Of a stretch of 64,000 bases of DNA, positions 6,931 through 17,593 are shown in pieces; position 1 is the stretch's first letter, and the number at the start of each line of letters is the position of its first letter. The notes below the pieces were generated by a model. The model was not told the origin of the DNA. It saw nothing but the letters and a program-made list of their open reading frames with translations, and did not search any database. This stretch comes from an uncultured Clostridia bacterium (lineage in GTDB: Bacteria; Bacillota; Clostridia; Oscillospirales; Ruminococcaceae): positions 85,064 to 149,063 of the forward strand of contig CANQNF010000003.1 in assembly GCA_947625125.1 (NCBI GenBank). Direction: 5' to 3'. Position numbers and translations under genes: made by a program.

Positions 6931-9900
6931 TCACCAGAGGGTCGTCTGCGACGTTTCGGGGAGATCTCCGAAAGCTCCGAGCTCGACAAGCTGGTCTATT
7001 ACCGATTTTGATACGCCGGAGGATTGTGCAAATTCCTCGACCGAGATGAACGTGCCCGACTGAGCGGCCTCATAAAGAGATTGCGCGGCCTTTTCACCGA
7101 CTCCCGCCATCGCGATAAACGGCAGCCTTAATTTTCCGTCCTCGATCTTATATATCTTCGCGTGGGATTTATTTATGTCTATCGGCAGGAATTCATATCC
7201 CCGGCAGAGCATTTCGTTTATAATGAGAAGAGTTTCCATGGTGCCCGTGTCCTTAGCGGAGCGCTCTTTTCCCATCTCCTGAAGCTCGGCGATCTTGTAC
7301 TTGGTGGCCTGCTTGCCTCGGATGGCGGAAACCGCGTCAAAATCCTCTCCTCGGACGGTGAATATCGCCGCATAGAATTCAAGCGGATAGTAGATTTTGA
7401 ACCATGCAAGCCTTATCGCGGCCGTGACATAAGCCGCCGCATGGGCTTTCGGGAACATATATTCTATCTTCATGCAGCTGTCGATGTACCATTCGGGAAC
7501 GTCGTGGTCGCGCATGGTCTGCTTCATTTCGTCCGTCAGAAGCTTGGGCGCGTTGCCCTTTCTGACAATCTCCATGATCTTGAACGACAGCGATTCCTCA
7601 ATGCCGTGATATATTAAATATGTCATTATCGAGTCGCGCGTTCCTATGACCTGGTCAATTGTGCAAACGCCGTTGTTTATAAGGTCTCTTGCATTGCCGA
7701 GCCAAACGCCCGTTCCGTGGGACAGGCCGGAGATCTGCAAAAGCGCCGCAAAGGTCTTGGGCTTTGTTTCTCTTAACATATCGCGGGTGTTCGGGGTGCC
7801 CATCTCGGGGATGGCGAGCGTGCCGTTGGACCAGCCGAGCTCTTCCTCGGTAACTCCGAGGGCTTCCGGAGATGTGAACAGTGAATAGACCTTTTCATCC
7901 GACATCGGCGTGTCGGTTATCTTGCGGCCGGTCATGTCCTCAAGATATTTATAGATGGTCGGAACATCGTGCCCGAGCTCGTCAAGCTTGAGAATGGTGT
8001 CGTGCAGGGAGTTGAAGTCGAAGTGCGTGGTGACTATATCCGAATCGGTCTTTTCGGCAGGGTGCTGGACCGGCGTGAAGTCGTAGACCTCATACTCGGA
8101 CGGTATTACGACCATGCCGCCGGGGTGCTGGCCGGTGGTGCGCTTTATTCCGGTGCAGCCCTTTGTCAAGCGGGATATTTCGGCCTGGTTGGCGGTTTTT
8201 CCGTGCTCCTCAAGATATTTCATGACATATCCGTAAGCGGTCTTGTCGGCGACGGTGGAGATGGTGCCCGCCTTGAAAACGTTTTCAGCGCCGAATAAAA
8301 CTTCGGTGAACTTGTGGGCGCTCGACTGGTAGTCTCCCGAGAAGTTGAGGTCGATATCGGGAGACTTGTCCCCGTGGAATCCGAGGAACGTTTCAAAAGG
8401 AATATCGTGGCCGTCGCGCTTCATCTCGGTGCCGCATTTCGGGCATTTTTTCGGCGGCAGATCGAAGCCCGAGCCGTATTCTCCGTTGGTGAAGAACTCG
8501 CTCTCGTGGCATTTCGGGCATACATAGTGTGGGACAAGCGGGTTTACCTCGGATATACCGCACATCGAGGCCACGAAGCTTGAGCCTACCGAACCACGCG
8601 AGCCGACCTGGTAGCCGTGGGCGACGGAGTCTGCGACAAGGCGCTTTGCGATGACATACAAAACTGCAAAGCCGTGCTCTATAATGGAGCTTAACTCCCT
8701 ATCAAGGCGCTTGTAAACTATATCCGGAAGCGGGTCGCCGTAGATAGATTTTGCCGTCCTCCAGCATATCTCCGAAAGCTCCTCCTCTGCGCCGTCGATG
8801 TGAGGCGTGAAAGTGCCTTTCGGGAATGCCCTAAGATCCGGGTCGGTCATATCCGCGATAAGATTTGAATTCGTGACGACGACCTCGTATGCCTTTTCTG
8901 CGCCGAGATATGCAAAGTCCTCGAGCATTTCCTTTGTTGTTTTGAGATACAGAGGCGCCTGGGTATCGCTGTCGGCGTACATGACCGATGTCAGAATAGA
9001 GCGGAAAATACCGTCGTTTTTGTCAAGGAAATGCACGTCCCCCGTCGCTACAACGGGTATGCCGAGTTCTTCTCCAAGGCGAACTATGGTCTTATTGAAC
9101 TCCTGCAATTCCTCGACCGAGGACACGCTGCCGTTTCGGAGCATGAACGAGTTGTTGCCGATGGGCTGTATCTCGAGATAGTCGTAAAATCTCGCTATCT
9201 CCAAAAGCTCGTCATGAGGCTTGCCCTGGAAAACTGCCCTGAAAAGCTCGCCCGCCTCGCATGCTGAGCCTACGATAAGGCCCTCTCGGTGCTTTATTAG
9301 CTCGGATTTCGGTATTCTCGGGGTCTTATGATAATACTTCAAATTGGAATAAGATACCAACTTGTAGAGATTTTTAAGCCCGACCTTATTCTTGGCAATG
9401 ATTATCTGGTGGAACGTCGGAAGACGATTTATGTCTGCGTCGGCCAAAAGCGCGTTGAGGTTTCCGACGTTCGCGGTCTCGTCTCTCTCAAGAAGCCTGC
9501 GGCAAAGTACGTTGAATATCTCGGCGTTCATCTCCGCGTCGTCGCAGGCACGGTGGTGGTTGAAGTCTCCGAGCTTTAACGCCTTTGCTACCGAGTCGAG
9601 AGTGTGCTTTGAAATGTCGGGGAGCATCGAGCGCGAGAACGGCACGGTGTCGATGTATGTAAAGTCAAACGCCTTGCCGCATCTGTTGGCGGCGGCTTTG
9701 ATGAACGAGGTGTCAAAGCCCGCGTTATGCGCAACCAAAACCGGGTTTTCTCCGCAGAATTCGATAAACTGCGAAAGGGCTTCGGACTCCTTTGCAGCGC
9801 CCTTTACCATGTCGTCGCGTATACCGGTGAGCTCTATTATTCTTGCGGGTATCGGCTTTTCGGGATCAACAAAAATATTCATTCTGTCTACAACTGTAAG

Positions 9901-11268
9901 GTCCTTTACCTTTACAGCGCCGATCTCGATGATTTTCTCGGTGGCAGCCGAAAGACCCGTAGTTTCAAGGTCGAATACCACGAATTCATCGGTCAGTTCA
10001 CGGCAGTCCGGCCCAACGGTGACGGTGGTCTCGTCGTTGACCTGGTAAGCCTCGATGCCGTAGATTATCTTGAAATTGCCACCGCCTTTTCTTATTGAGT
10101 CGCACTCGTACATAGCGTCCGGGAAAGACTGTACAACGCCGTGGTCGGTTATCGCAAGCGCAGTCATCCCCCAGCTGTAGGCGCGCTTTACGATATCCCT
10201 CACGGGGGAAATGCCGTCCATGACCGACATGTTCGTGTGGCAGTGCAGCTCTACCCTTTTAACTTCGGCGTCGTCGACCTGCTTAATGCGCTTGACGGCG
10301 CTTATATCGCGGGGTTTAAGGTTTATATCCTTGTCGTATGTATCATAAACAATCTCGCCGGCGACGGCTACCGTCATCCCGTTTTTGAGGGCTTCAAGTA
10401 TAGCCTCGGCTTTTTTGGTCATCTCGATGATCTTGACCGTGACGGAGCCGGTGTAGTCGGTTATCATGATATTTGCGATAATTCTCTTGCCGTCGCGGGT
10501 CGTGCGGCTGTCGATGGAGAATATATCCCCTATCACGGCTACCTTTCCGCTCTGTTCGGTAAGATCGCCCATGCGGTTCGGTTCGCCGTTAAATCTTATC
10601 TCACGGCCCATGATGACCGTCGCGTCCGGCTCAAGTTCAACCCCCTGAGCATATATCTCATAGCTCTGGCCGCTTGCCGAGTCTGCGCCCGAATTGGAAT
10701 ACGCGGGAGCCTGTGAAGAATAGGACTGCGGAGGAGGCGGCGGTGGCGGGGTATAGTTCTTTAAAATATCGTCCTGCGCACGAATCCTCTCCTCATTGTC
10801 GACGGAAAGATTTCCGCAGAGTTCTATTTCAACAGTCACGCCGAAGTGGCTGTATATCATCTTAGACAAAGCCTGCTCAAAGCCTGCGGAACGCAAAATG
10901 CTCTCGCCGCCGTTTTTAAGCGTGATTTTAAGGCTGCCGCCTTCTATAAGGCAGTCGGCGTTGTCGAGAAACCCGTTGACCGGCACTCTCGTTTTAAGCT
11001 CCTCAATAAGGTCGGGGATGGCTTCCTCCGAAAAAAGAGAGGGCTGAAACTTCGGCACGGCATAGACCTCTCTTAAGCCCAAGGGGCGCTTTAACGCCTG
11101 GGAAAAGGCCTTGAGGTCGGAATATTTTACAAGTGACGGAAAATCTATTTCGAGCGCAAGGGCCGTTTTATCGCGTGAAAAAGCGAGCCTGCGGATGGTT
11201 CCGTCCAAAAGCCCCTTTGGTATATCGTTTATGTAAGCGGCAAAAAATTCCGCAACCGTTTTATCCAT
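6931..11268 (-). CDS. polC: DNA polymerase III alpha subunit, PolC type
   Basis: Replicative polymerase of low-GC Gram-positives, 1445 residues (family about 1440). In order it has an N-terminal domain, a run of seven prolines at 174-180 in a linker, an OB domain (about 230-330), the start of the PHP domain ([15 protein letters not shown], from about 339), an inserted DEDD 3'-5' proofreading exonuclease ([11 protein letters not shown], about 430), the rest of PHP, and the polymerase core. The core has a four-Cys zinc finger (CPKCHES...CPKCGTE) and the catalytic aspartates in [13 protein letters not shown]. It is the last essential gene of the pyrH-frr-uppS-cdsA-dxr-rseP-ispG-polC run, 8 bases after ispG. 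Confidence 0.97.
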   Translation of the reverse strand: MDKTVAEFFAAYINDIPKGLLDGTIRRLAFSRDKTALALEIDFPSLVKYSDLKAFSQALKRPLGLREVYAVPKFQPSLFSEEAIPDLIEELKTRVPVNGFLDNADCLIEGGSLKITLKNGGESILRSAGFEQALSKMIYSHFGVTVEIELCGNLSVDNEERIRAQDDILKNYTPPPPPPPQSYSSQAPAYSNSGADSASGQSYEIYAQGVELEPDATVIMGREIRFNGEPNRMGDLTEQSGKVAVIGDIFSIDSRTTRDGKRIIANIMITDYTGSVTVKIIEMTKKAEAILEALKNGMTVAVAGEIVYDTYDKDINLKPRDISAVKRIKQVDDAEVKRVELHCHTNMSVMDGISPVRDIVKRAYSWGMTALAITDHGVVQSFPDAMYECDSIRKGGGNFKIIYGIEAYQVNDETTVTVGPDCRELTDEFVVFDLETTGLSAATEKIIEIGAVKVKDLTVVDRMNIFVDPEKPIPARIIELTGIRDDMVKGAAKESEALSQFIEFCGENPVLVAHNAGFDTSFIKAAANRCGKAFDFTYIDTVPFSRSMLPDISKHTLDSVAKALKLGDFNHHRACDDAEMNAEIFNVLCRRLLERDETANVGNLNALLADADINRLPTFHQIIIAKNKVGLKNLYKLVSYSNLKYYHKTPRIPKSELIKHREGLIVGSACEAGELFRAVFQGKPHDELLEIARFYDYLEIQPIGNNSFMLRNGSVSSVEELQEFNKTIVRLGEELGIPVVATGDVHFLDKNDGIFRSILTSVMYADSDTQAPLYLKTTKEMLEDFAYLGAEKAYEVVVTNSNLIADMTDPDLRAFPKGTFTPHIDGAEEELSEICWRTAKSIYGDPLPDIVYKRLDRELSSIIEHGFAVLYVIAKRLVADSVAHGYQVGSRGSVGSSFVASMCGISEVNPLVPHYVCPKCHESEFFTNGEYGSGFDLPPKKCPKCGTEMKRDGHDIPFETFLGFHGDKSPDIDLNFSGDYQSSAHKFTEVLFGAENVFKAGTISTVADKTAYGYVMKYLEEHGKTANQAEISRLTKGCTGIKRTTGQHPGGMVVIPSEYEVYDFTPVQHPAEKTDSDIVTTHFDFNSLHDTILKLDELGHDVPTIYKYLEDMTGRKITDTPMSDEKVYSLFTSPEALGVTEEELGWSNGTLAIPEMGTPNTRDMLRETKPKTFAALLQISGLSHGTGVWLGNARDLINNGVCTIDQVIGTRDSIMTYLIYHGIEESLSFKIMEIVRKGNAPKLLTDEMKQTMRDHDVPEWYIDSCMKIEYMFPKAHAAAYVTAAIRLAWFKIYYPLEFYAAIFTVRGEDFDAVSAIRGKQATKYKIAELQEMGKERSAKDTGTMETLLIINEMLCRGYEFLPIDINKSHAKIYKIEDGKLRLPFIAMAGVGEKAAQSLYEAAQSGTFISVEEFAQSSGVSKSVIDQLVELGAFGDLPETSQTTLW

Positions 11269-11276
11269 ACTAACCT

Positions 11277-12314
11277 CTACAGCTTGTCTATCTCTTCAAG
11301 AAGCGCTTTCAGGGCGTCCTCCTCGGAAAATTTACCTACTATCTGATCTTTTTTGAAAATTACGGCGCAGCCGTCTCCCCCGGCAAGCCCGATATCAGCT
11401 TCTCTTGCTTCTCCCGGTCCGTTTACCACGCAGCCCATGACGGCGACCGTGATGTCTTTATCAATACCACTGACCGCCTGTTCGACCCGGTTTGCAAGCC
11501 CGATGAGGTCTATCCTCGTTCGTCCGCAGGTTGGACAGGAAACAAGCCTCACTCCCCTTTTCAGCCCGAGCGCCGACAGGATATCAAAGCCCGCCTCGAC
11601 CTCCTTTACCGGGTCGTCGGTCAGTGACACCCTTATCGTCTCGCCGATGCCGTCCGCCAAAAGAGAGCCTATGCCTATAGCGGATTTGATAAGCCCGGTC
11701 TTATAGGTGCCCGCCTCGGTCACGCCAAGGTGCAGAGGATGAGAGGTCATCTCGGAAATGAGCCTGTAAGCGTCGATGGTCCTTTTTACGTCGGAGGATT
11801 TGAGCGAGACGACGATGTCCCCAAAGTCGAATCTTTCAAGGGCTTTTATCTCGTTCATAGCGCTTTCGCATAGCGCTTCCGCAGTCGGCGAGCCGTATTT
11901 TTCAAGCAGTCCCTTTTCAAGCGAACCCGAATTAACGCCTATTCTTATCGGGATGTTTCTTTTTCGGCATTCGTCTGCGACAGCCTTGACGCGCTCCTCG
12001 GAACCTATATTTCCGGGGTTAATCCGGATTTTGTCGATACCGCGCTCTGCTGCACCCAAAGCAAGACGGTAGTCAAAGTGGATGTCCGCGACCAAAGGCG
12101 CATCGACCTCTTTTTTTATGGCAGGAATAAGTTCGAGCGCCGATTCGTCGGGAATGGCGAGCCGTATTATCTCACAGCCCGCCGACTCAAGCGCTTTAGC
12201 CTGCGAAACGCTGCCGGGGATGTCGGTGGACGGGACGTTCAGCATCGACTGAACATAAATCCTGCCATCGCCGAGTGTAAGGTCTTTTACCTTTACAGGT
12301 GTAACTTTTCTCAT
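11277..12314 (-). CDS. ispG: 4-hydroxy-3-methylbut-2-enyl diphosphate synthase (flavodoxin)
   Basis: This enzyme catalyses the next-to-last step of the MEP isoprenoid pathway, using a 4Fe-4S cluster. The 345-residue form is the short bacterial type. The cluster cysteines are seen in [12 protein letters not shown] and in [15 protein letters not shown] near the C-terminus. The TIM-barrel half begins [18 protein letters not shown]. It lies between rseP and polC and joins dxr, uppS and the distant ispE of this window in isoprenoid and undecaprenyl-phosphate supply. Confidence 0.96.
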   Translation of the reverse strand: MRKVTPVKVKDLTLGDGRIYVQSMLNVPSTDIPGSVSQAKALESAGCEIIRLAIPDESALELIPAIKKEVDAPLVADIHFDYRLALGAAERGIDKIRINPGNIGSEERVKAVADECRKRNIPIRIGVNSGSLEKGLLEKYGSPTAEALCESAMNEIKALERFDFGDIVVSLKSSDVKRTIDAYRLISEMTSHPLHLGVTEAGTYKTGLIKSAIGIGSLLADGIGETIRVSLTDDPVKEVEAGFDILSALGLKRGVRLVSCPTCGRTRIDLIGLANRVEQAVSGIDKDITVAVMGCVVNGPGEAREADIGLAGGDGCAVIFKKDQIVGKFSEEDALKALLEEIDKL

Positions 12315-12319
12315 TTTAA

Positions 12320-13381
12320 TTACCTCGGAAAGAGTTTGATTATGTCAAATACCGTAACCACGAGCATAAGCCCCATCAGTATCACAAATCCCGCAAAGTG
12401 TATCATTCCCTCGACCTCGGGCTTAAGCGGCTTACGGCGTATCATCTCGATGATAATAAACAGCGCGCGCGCCCCGTCGAGGGCGGGTATCGGCAGAAGA
12501 TTGAAAATGCCGACGTTTATCGTTATGAATATCATGAAGTTGACAAGGTCCAAAAGCATATCCCCGACGGCCACGCCCTCGGATGTTTCGCCTACCACAT
12601 CGCCGATGGCGTTGACTATCCCGACAGGGCCCGAGAGGTCGTTTATCTTGTAGTTGCCCCTTAATAAGTCAAACAGAGTCAGCCATATCATTCTGCCGAC
12701 CGAGACGAATTTTCTGCCGGAGTAGCTTAAAACGGACGCCGGCGTGACCTTTTCGCCCACGACAAAGAAGTCGATGATGAGTCCCGAGCTGCCGTCGTCG
12801 GTCTCGCGGCCGTCAAAATGTACCGCCGGGAGAGTCACGCGTTGGCCGTTTCTTATGACCTCAAATTCAAAGGTGCGGTCCCTGTCTATCTGGAACTGGT
12901 AGGAGATGTCCGTGTCGCAAAATACCCGCAGGCCGTTCACCCTGACTATCTCGTCGCCGACTTCAAGGCCGGAAAGGTGTGAAACCGCGTCGTCGGTATA
13001 GAACTCCGCGACCTTGGTCGAGGTTATCCCGTCGGAAAAGGACGTCGCAATAATAAGGAGCAGAAATCCCAGAACAAGGTTCATGAAAGCCCCTGCGCAG
13101 ATGATGATTAGCCGCTGCCATGCGGGTTTTCGGTTAAACGCCCTTGGGTCCGTTGACGCGTCGTCTTCGCCCTCCATCGAAACATAGCCGCCGATGGGAA
13201 GCAAGCCGAGGCAGTATTTTGTCTCTCCCCTGCCCCATTTTAATATCTTCGGGCCCATGCCGATGGAAAACTCGTTGACCTTGACCCCGAAAGACTTTGC
13301 CGCGGTAAAGTGTCCGGCTTCGTGGATGATGATAATAATTCCGAAAACTATGATCGCTACAAGAATGTAAAGAACTACCAA
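12320..13381 (-). CDS. rseP: Site-2 (RIP) zinc metalloprotease RseP/RasP
   Basis: Intramembrane protease that cleaves membrane-anchored regulators and signal-peptide remnants. The protein has 353 residues. The zinc motif HEAGH lies in the first membrane segment. A PDZ domain follows (about 110-190, LEVGDEIVRVNGLRV). The second metal-ligand motif, NLLPIPALDG, lies in a late membrane segment. At least four hydrophobic segments are visible. It sits between dxr and ispG, a common clostridial order. Confidence 0.95.
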   Translation of the reverse strand: MVVLYILVAIIVFGIIIIIHEAGHFTAAKSFGVKVNEFSIGMGPKILKWGRGETKYCLGLLPIGGYVSMEGEDDASTDPRAFNRKPAWQRLIIICAGAFMNLVLGFLLLIIATSFSDGITSTKVAEFYTDDAVSHLSGLEVGDEIVRVNGLRVFCDTDISYQFQIDRDRTFEFEVIRNGQRVTLPAVHFDGRETDDGSSGLIIDFFVVGEKVTPASVLSYSGRKFVSVGRMIWLTLFDLLRGNYKINDLSGPVGIVNAIGDVVGETSEGVAVGDMLLDLVNFMIFITINVGIFNLLPIPALDGARALFIIIEMIRRKPLKPEVEGMIHFAGFVILMGLMLVVTVFDIIKLFPR

Positions 13382-13383
13382 AT

Positions 13384-14541
13384 TTAAGCTCCTTTCATCG
13401 ACTTAAATCTCTCTCTGACATAATTCTGCGCCTCCGAAACTGCCGAAACGGCGTCGGAAACGGTCAAAACTTTATGGACCGGGATGTCCCTAAGCGCGCC
13501 CGAGACGAGCTCGCCTATCTCCGTAAAGGAAATTTTTTCCTCAAGGAACAGCCCGACCGCCTCTTCATCCGCGCCCGAAACTATTGCCGGCGCAGTCCCA
13601 CCCATAGCGGCTGCCTTAAGAGCGGACTGAATACACGGGAAATTCGTAAAATCCGGCTTATAGAACGTTAGCTTGCCGTAGTCCCAAAGAGATAGGCTCT
13701 CAGATGGGCTTTCGAGGCGCTTGGGGCATGTCAGCGCGTATTGTATGGGAATTCGCATGTCGGGAACGCCGAGCTGAGCAATGACCGCGCCGTCCTTGAA
13801 CTCGACTGCCGAATGGATAACGCTCTCACGGTGAATAACGATCTCGATTTCATCGGCCGAGACCCCGAAGAGACGTATGGCTTCAATGAACTCAAGACCC
13901 TTGTTCATCAGCGTCGCCGAGTCGACGGTTATCTTTTTTCCCATCTTCCATGTCGGATGCGCAAGCGCCTGAGAAACGCTCACGTTTTTCATGTCCTCGA
14001 CAGTCTTTCCGAAAAACGGCCCGCCGGAAGCGGTGAGAATTATTTTTTTGAGATCCTCCCGCCGTGACCCCTGGAGGCACTGGAAAATGGCCGAGTGTTC
14101 GCTGTCGACCGGGTAAAGGTTTACGCCTTTACGCCTGACCGCGTCCATGACGAGATCTCCGCCCGCGACAAGCGCCTCTTTATTCGCAAGAGCGATGTCC
14201 TTTCCGGCCTCAATTGCCGCAAGTGTGGGCTTTAGTCCGATGGTGCCGACAACTCCGTTAAGGACAAGATCTGCGCTGTCAAGTGAAGCAGCTTTACAGA
14301 GCCCGTACATGCCGGTGAGTATCTCGGCGCCGCTGCCCTTGATTTTTTCGGCAAGATCGTCGGCGAATTTTTCGTCATATATACAGGCGAAAGCAGGTTT
14401 GAATTCCAAAACCTGCTTTGCGAGCAAATCAGTATTTGACTTTGCGGCTAGACACACGACTTTAATTCCGTGCATTCTTGCGACGTCGAGCGCCTGAACT
14501 CCGATAGCGCCTGTCGAACCTAAAATTGACACAGATCTCAT
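13384..14541 (-). CDS. dxr: 1-deoxy-D-xylulose-5-phosphate reductoisomerase
   Basis: First committed enzyme of the MEP pathway. It converts DXP to 2-C-methylerythritol 4-phosphate using NADPH and a divalent metal. Length is 385 residues, as expected. The NADPH motif GSTGAIGVQALDV is at the N-terminus. Substrate and metal residues are in PVDSEHSAIFQCLQG and SATLMNKGLEFIEA. It begins 7 bases after cdsA and ends 2 bases before rseP, so it is tightly cotranscribed. Confidence 0.97.
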   Translation of the reverse strand: MRSVSILGSTGAIGVQALDVARMHGIKVVCLAAKSNTDLLAKQVLEFKPAFACIYDEKFADDLAEKIKGSGAEILTGMYGLCKAASLDSADLVLNGVVGTIGLKPTLAAIEAGKDIALANKEALVAGGDLVMDAVRRKGVNLYPVDSEHSAIFQCLQGSRREDLKKIILTASGGPFFGKTVEDMKNVSVSQALAHPTWKMGKKITVDSATLMNKGLEFIEAIRLFGVSADEIEIVIHRESVIHSAVEFKDGAVIAQLGVPDMRIPIQYALTCPKRLESPSESLSLWDYGKLTFYKPDFTNFPCIQSALKAAAMGGTAPAIVSGADEEAVGLFLEEKISFTEIGELVSGALRDIPVHKVLTVSDAVSAVSEAQNYVRERFKSMKGA

Positions 14542-14548
14542 ATTAACA

Positions 14549-15394
14549 CTATCCTATCAAACAGAAAACTATAAGCATGAACGGCGCTACATAAATAACG
14601 CTGTCAAAGCGGTCCAAAGCACCGCCATGCCCGGGCATGATGTTGCCGTAGTCCTTGACTCCGCATTCTCTTTTGATTAGCGAAGCCGTGAGGTCCCCGA
14701 TGAGCCCGAGAAAGCAGCATATCACGCCTAAAATCGCATAAATAAAGGGATCAAAAATAATTTCCCCGGAAATTTTATTGACTGCAAAAGCAAAAATGCC
14801 GAATGCCAAGGCGTTCGTAACTGCCCCGCCTATAAGGCCCTCGACCGTCTTTTTCGGCGATATTTCGGGGCATAGCTTGTGCTTGCCGAAGAAAGTGCCC
14901 GCGAAGTATGCTCCGCTGTCGGCGACCCATGAACCCATATAGGTGAAAACAAGACAAAGTACCGCAAGGCTGCCGGTGGCCCGGACAATGCCGCATAAAG
15001 AAGTCATGCAGAAAACTATCAGCGCAGTATAGCCGGCGCAGACATAGAATTTCCCGGTCGGGAGGGATTTATGCCTAAAAAGTAAAATTATAGTAGCAAT
15101 TACAATATATGCAAAAGCGGAGAGAATATACTGAACAAGTATAGTCATTAAGACCTCGCCGCTTTCGACATCCGGCAAGAGGTAGACAGATATCGGGCAT
15201 TTCAGTGCAAAAAGCTCGCTCACGGTAAGGTATAGGTACTCCTCTTTTTCGAGCTTTTCTGCACGAAACAGCTCAAACACCGCCAGAGCGCCTATCACCG
15301 CGAAGCCGATGTTAAAGATAACTGTCGAGTGAAGCGCCGTGAGTCCGACCAAAAGGACTATGGCCACCGCCCCGGAAATTATTCTTGTCTTCAT
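14549..15394 (-). CDS. cdsA: Phosphatidate cytidylyltransferase
   Basis: Makes CDP-diacylglycerol, the precursor of phosphatidylglycerol and cardiolipin, in the cytoplasmic membrane. The 281 residues contain about seven or eight hydrophobic segments. The family signature is near the C-terminus: SLIKRECGVKDYGNIMPG followed by HGGALDRFDS. The start overlaps the end of uppS by four bases (ATGA), implying translational coupling. Confidence 0.96.
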   Translation of the reverse strand: MKTRIISGAVAIVLLVGLTALHSTVIFNIGFAVIGALAVFELFRAEKLEKEEYLYLTVSELFALKCPISVYLLPDVESGEVLMTILVQYILSAFAYIVIATIILLFRHKSLPTGKFYVCAGYTALIVFCMTSLCGIVRATGSLAVLCLVFTYMGSWVADSGAYFAGTFFGKHKLCPEISPKKTVEGLIGGAVTNALAFGIFAFAVNKISGEIIFDPFIYAILGVICCFLGLIGDLTASLIKRECGVKDYGNIMPGHGGALDRFDSVIYVAPFMLIVFCLIG

Positions 15395-16107
15395 TTCGCG
15401 TCACCGTACCTCCTGTTCCTGCCTGCGAAGTCGCTGAGCGCCTGTTCAAGCTCACGCCTGCCGAAGTCGCACCAAAGCGTGTCGGTGAACCAAAGTTCGG
15501 CGTAGCTTATCTGCCAGAGCAGGAAATTCGATATTCTCGACTCGCCGCCGGTCCTTATCATTAGATCGACATCGGGGATGTCCTCGGTATATAAAAGCCT
15601 GCCGAAGCCGTCCTCGGTAATGTCGCTCGGGTCTAAAAAGCCGTCTTTTGATAGCTCAGCGGCCCTTTTGGCAGCCCTGACTATATCGTCGCGGCCGCCG
15701 TAATTTATCGCAAGAGTTACCGTTAGGCCGGTCTTTTCACGGGATTTTTCCTCGGCGTCGGCCATCTTTTTTTGCAACTTTTCAGACAGACGTTCGCGCC
15801 CGCCGATGAATCTGAGGCGGACGTTCTCGCTCTGATAGTTGACGAGGTCGTCGAGGTTCTCCTCAAAAAGCTTCATCAGAGTCGAGACCTCGTCCTCGGA
15901 GCGCTTCCAGTTTTCGGTGGAAAAGGCATAGAATGTCGCATACTTTATCCCCAGGTCTTCGATATCCCTGAGTAGCTTTTTAAGCGTTTTTGCGCCCTCT
16001 CGATGGCCCGCCGTCCGAGGCAGTCCCCTCTTTTTCGCCCATCTGCCGTTGCCATCCATGATAAAGGCAATATGGGTGGGCAGCGGCGTTATCTCCTGCG
16101 GTTTCAT
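15391..16107 (-). CDS. uppS: Undecaprenyl diphosphate synthase (isoprenyl transferase)
   Basis: Cis-prenyltransferase that makes the C55 lipid carrier for cell-wall synthesis. The 238 residues include the catalytic Asp motif FIMDGNGRWAKKRGLPR, the TAGHREGAK helix, and the C-terminal substrate-binding signature DVDLMIRTGGESRISNFL. It sits between frr and cdsA and is coupled to cdsA by a 4-base overlap. Confidence 0.97.
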   Translation of the reverse strand: MKPQEITPLPTHIAFIMDGNGRWAKKRGLPRTAGHREGAKTLKKLLRDIEDLGIKYATFYAFSTENWKRSEDEVSTLMKLFEENLDDLVNYQSENVRLRFIGGRERLSEKLQKKMADAEEKSREKTGLTVTLAINYGGRDDIVRAAKRAAELSKDGFLDPSDITEDGFGRLLYTEDIPDVDLMIRTGGESRISNFLLWQISYAELWFTDTLWCDFGRRELEQALSDFAGRNRRYGDAK

Positions 16108-16128
16108 ATGAATAAAAGCTCCTTAAAA

Positions 16129-16683
16129 TTAAACGGTCATTATCTCTTTTTCCTTGGCGGAAACGGAGCCGTCGATGTTCTCGACATACTTGTCGGTGAG
16201 CTTTTGGATGTCCTTGTCAAAGAGCTTCACGTCGTCCTCGGTGAGCTCGTTGTTCTTTTTCATGGCCTTTATCTTCTCGTTGGCGTCACGCCTTATCGCC
16301 CTGACTGCGACCTTGGCTTCCTCGCCTAATTTCTTGATATCCTTGGACAGCTCTTTGCGGCGTTCCTCGGTGAGCTGGGGGAATGTAAGTCGAATGACCG
16401 AGCCGTCGTTCTGAGGGTTGATGCCGAGGTCGGAAGCCTGGATAGCTTTCTCGATGGACTTGAGGGCAGACTTGTCCCACGGCTGGATGATAAGAACTCT
16501 CGCGTCGGAGACGGATACCGCCGCCATCTGCTGTATGGGGGTCTGGGTGCCGTAGTAGTCGACGGTAATGCGGTCCAAAACAGCGGGATTGGCTCTTCCG
16601 GCACGGATAGCTGCGAAGTCGGAGGCTAAGACCTTCATAGTCTTCTCCATTTTTTCCTTTGCGGTATTCAATACGTCGTTCAT
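16129..16683 (-). CDS. frr: Ribosome recycling factor
   Basis: Splits post-termination ribosomes together with EF-G. It has 184 residues, the normal length. Family blocks are evident: the three-helix bundle with IRAGRANPAVLDRITVDYYG and the end block VKLFDKDIQKLTDKYVENID. It follows pyrH by 48 bases, the near-universal pairing. Confidence 0.97.
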   Translation of the reverse strand: MNDVLNTAKEKMEKTMKVLASDFAAIRAGRANPAVLDRITVDYYGTQTPIQQMAAVSVSDARVLIIQPWDKSALKSIEKAIQASDLGINPQNDGSVIRLTFPQLTEERRKELSKDIKKLGEEAKVAVRAIRRDANEKIKAMKKNNELTEDDVKLFDKDIQKLTDKYVENIDGSVSAKEKEIMTV

Positions 16684-16731
16684 AGTAAATCTCCTTTCAG
16701 AATTATATATTGAAATTTTAATTACGCTCGG

Positions 16732-17436
16732 TCATTCTACAAGCGTGCCGACGTTTTCGCCCATGCAGGCGCGGTAGATGTTGTCGGGGTCCTCAATAGA
16801 GAATACGATTATCGGGATCTGATTGTCCTGGCACATTGCGGCAGCAGTGGAGTCCATGACCCCGAGATGCTGAGACAAAACGTCGTCAAGCCTGAGTTTT
16901 TCATATTTTACAGCGTCGTCGTATTTGTGCGGGTCCTTGTCATAAACGCCGTCGACCATTGTCGCCTTGAGCATGACGTTGGCTTCTATTTCAGCGGCTC
17001 TTAGGCTCGAAGCGGTGTCGGTCGAGAAGAACGGGCTTCCGGTTCCGCAGCCGAATATCACTACCCTGCCCTTTTCAAGATGACGGATAGCCCGGTTGCG
17101 GATGTACGGCTCGGCGATCTGCTGCATGAAAATAGAGGTCATGACCCTGACGTCGAGGCCCATGTTCTCAAGGGCGTCGCCAACTGCAAGCGCATTCATC
17201 GCGGTCGCAAGCATACCTATGTGATCGGCACGCGTGCGGTCCATCGAGCCGGAAGAACGTCCGCGCCAGAAGTTTCCGCCGCCGACTACAATGCCCATCT
17301 CGACTCCCGCGTCGCAGCATTTCTTGATACCGCGGCATATCCTGTCGATAGCGTCAAAATCAAGGCCGGAGCCCTTATCTCCCGCCAGGGACTCGCCGCT
17401 GAGCTTTAACAGCACTCTTTTATAAGCAGGTTCCAT
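16732..17436 (-). CDS. pyrH: Uridylate kinase
   Basis: Phosphorylates UMP to UDP in pyrimidine nucleotide synthesis. The 234 residues belong to the amino-acid-kinase fold ([37 protein letters not shown]). It is the first gene of the long minus-strand operon reaching polC. Its promoter lies 35 bases upstream, and a GGAGG site precedes the ATG. Usually rpsB-tsf precede pyrH; here they do not. Confidence 0.97.
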   Translation of the reverse strand: MEPAYKRVLLKLSGESLAGDKGSGLDFDAIDRICRGIKKCCDAGVEMGIVVGGGNFWRGRSSGSMDRTRADHIGMLATAMNALAVGDALENMGLDVRVMTSIFMQQIAEPYIRNRAIRHLEKGRVVIFGCGTGSPFFSTDTASSLRAAEIEANVMLKATMVDGVYDKDPHKYDDAVKYEKLRLDDVLSQHLGVMDSTAAAMCQDNQIPIIVFSIEDPDNIYRACMGENVGTLVE

Positions 17437-17470
17437 TTTTATCCTCCGTATTTAAATTTTCTTACTATAT

Positions 17471-17499
17471 ATTTTACACTATTTTCGGAAATTTGTAAA
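17471..17499 (-). promoter_or_regulatory. Promoter of pyrH-frr-uppS-...-polC
   Basis: On the minus strand, TTTACA (17494-17499) and TAAAAT (17471-17476) are spaced by 17 bp, just upstream of the pyrH GGAGG. Confidence 0.7.
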
Positions 17500-17556
17500 G
17501 AAGATTTTTTAAAATTCACGGAAAATTTTGAAATAAATAATTTTCCGAAAAATTTA

Positions 17557-17589
17557 AAAAGCCCCGGCATATTTTCATGCGGAGCTTTT
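17557..17589 (-). terminator. Terminator of der-plsY-gpsA
   Basis: A stem AAAAGCTCCGCAT / ATGCCGGGGCTTTTT with an AT-rich loop is followed by a U-rich run on the minus strand, directly after the gpsA stop. Confidence 0.8.
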
Positions 17590-17593
17590 GGTT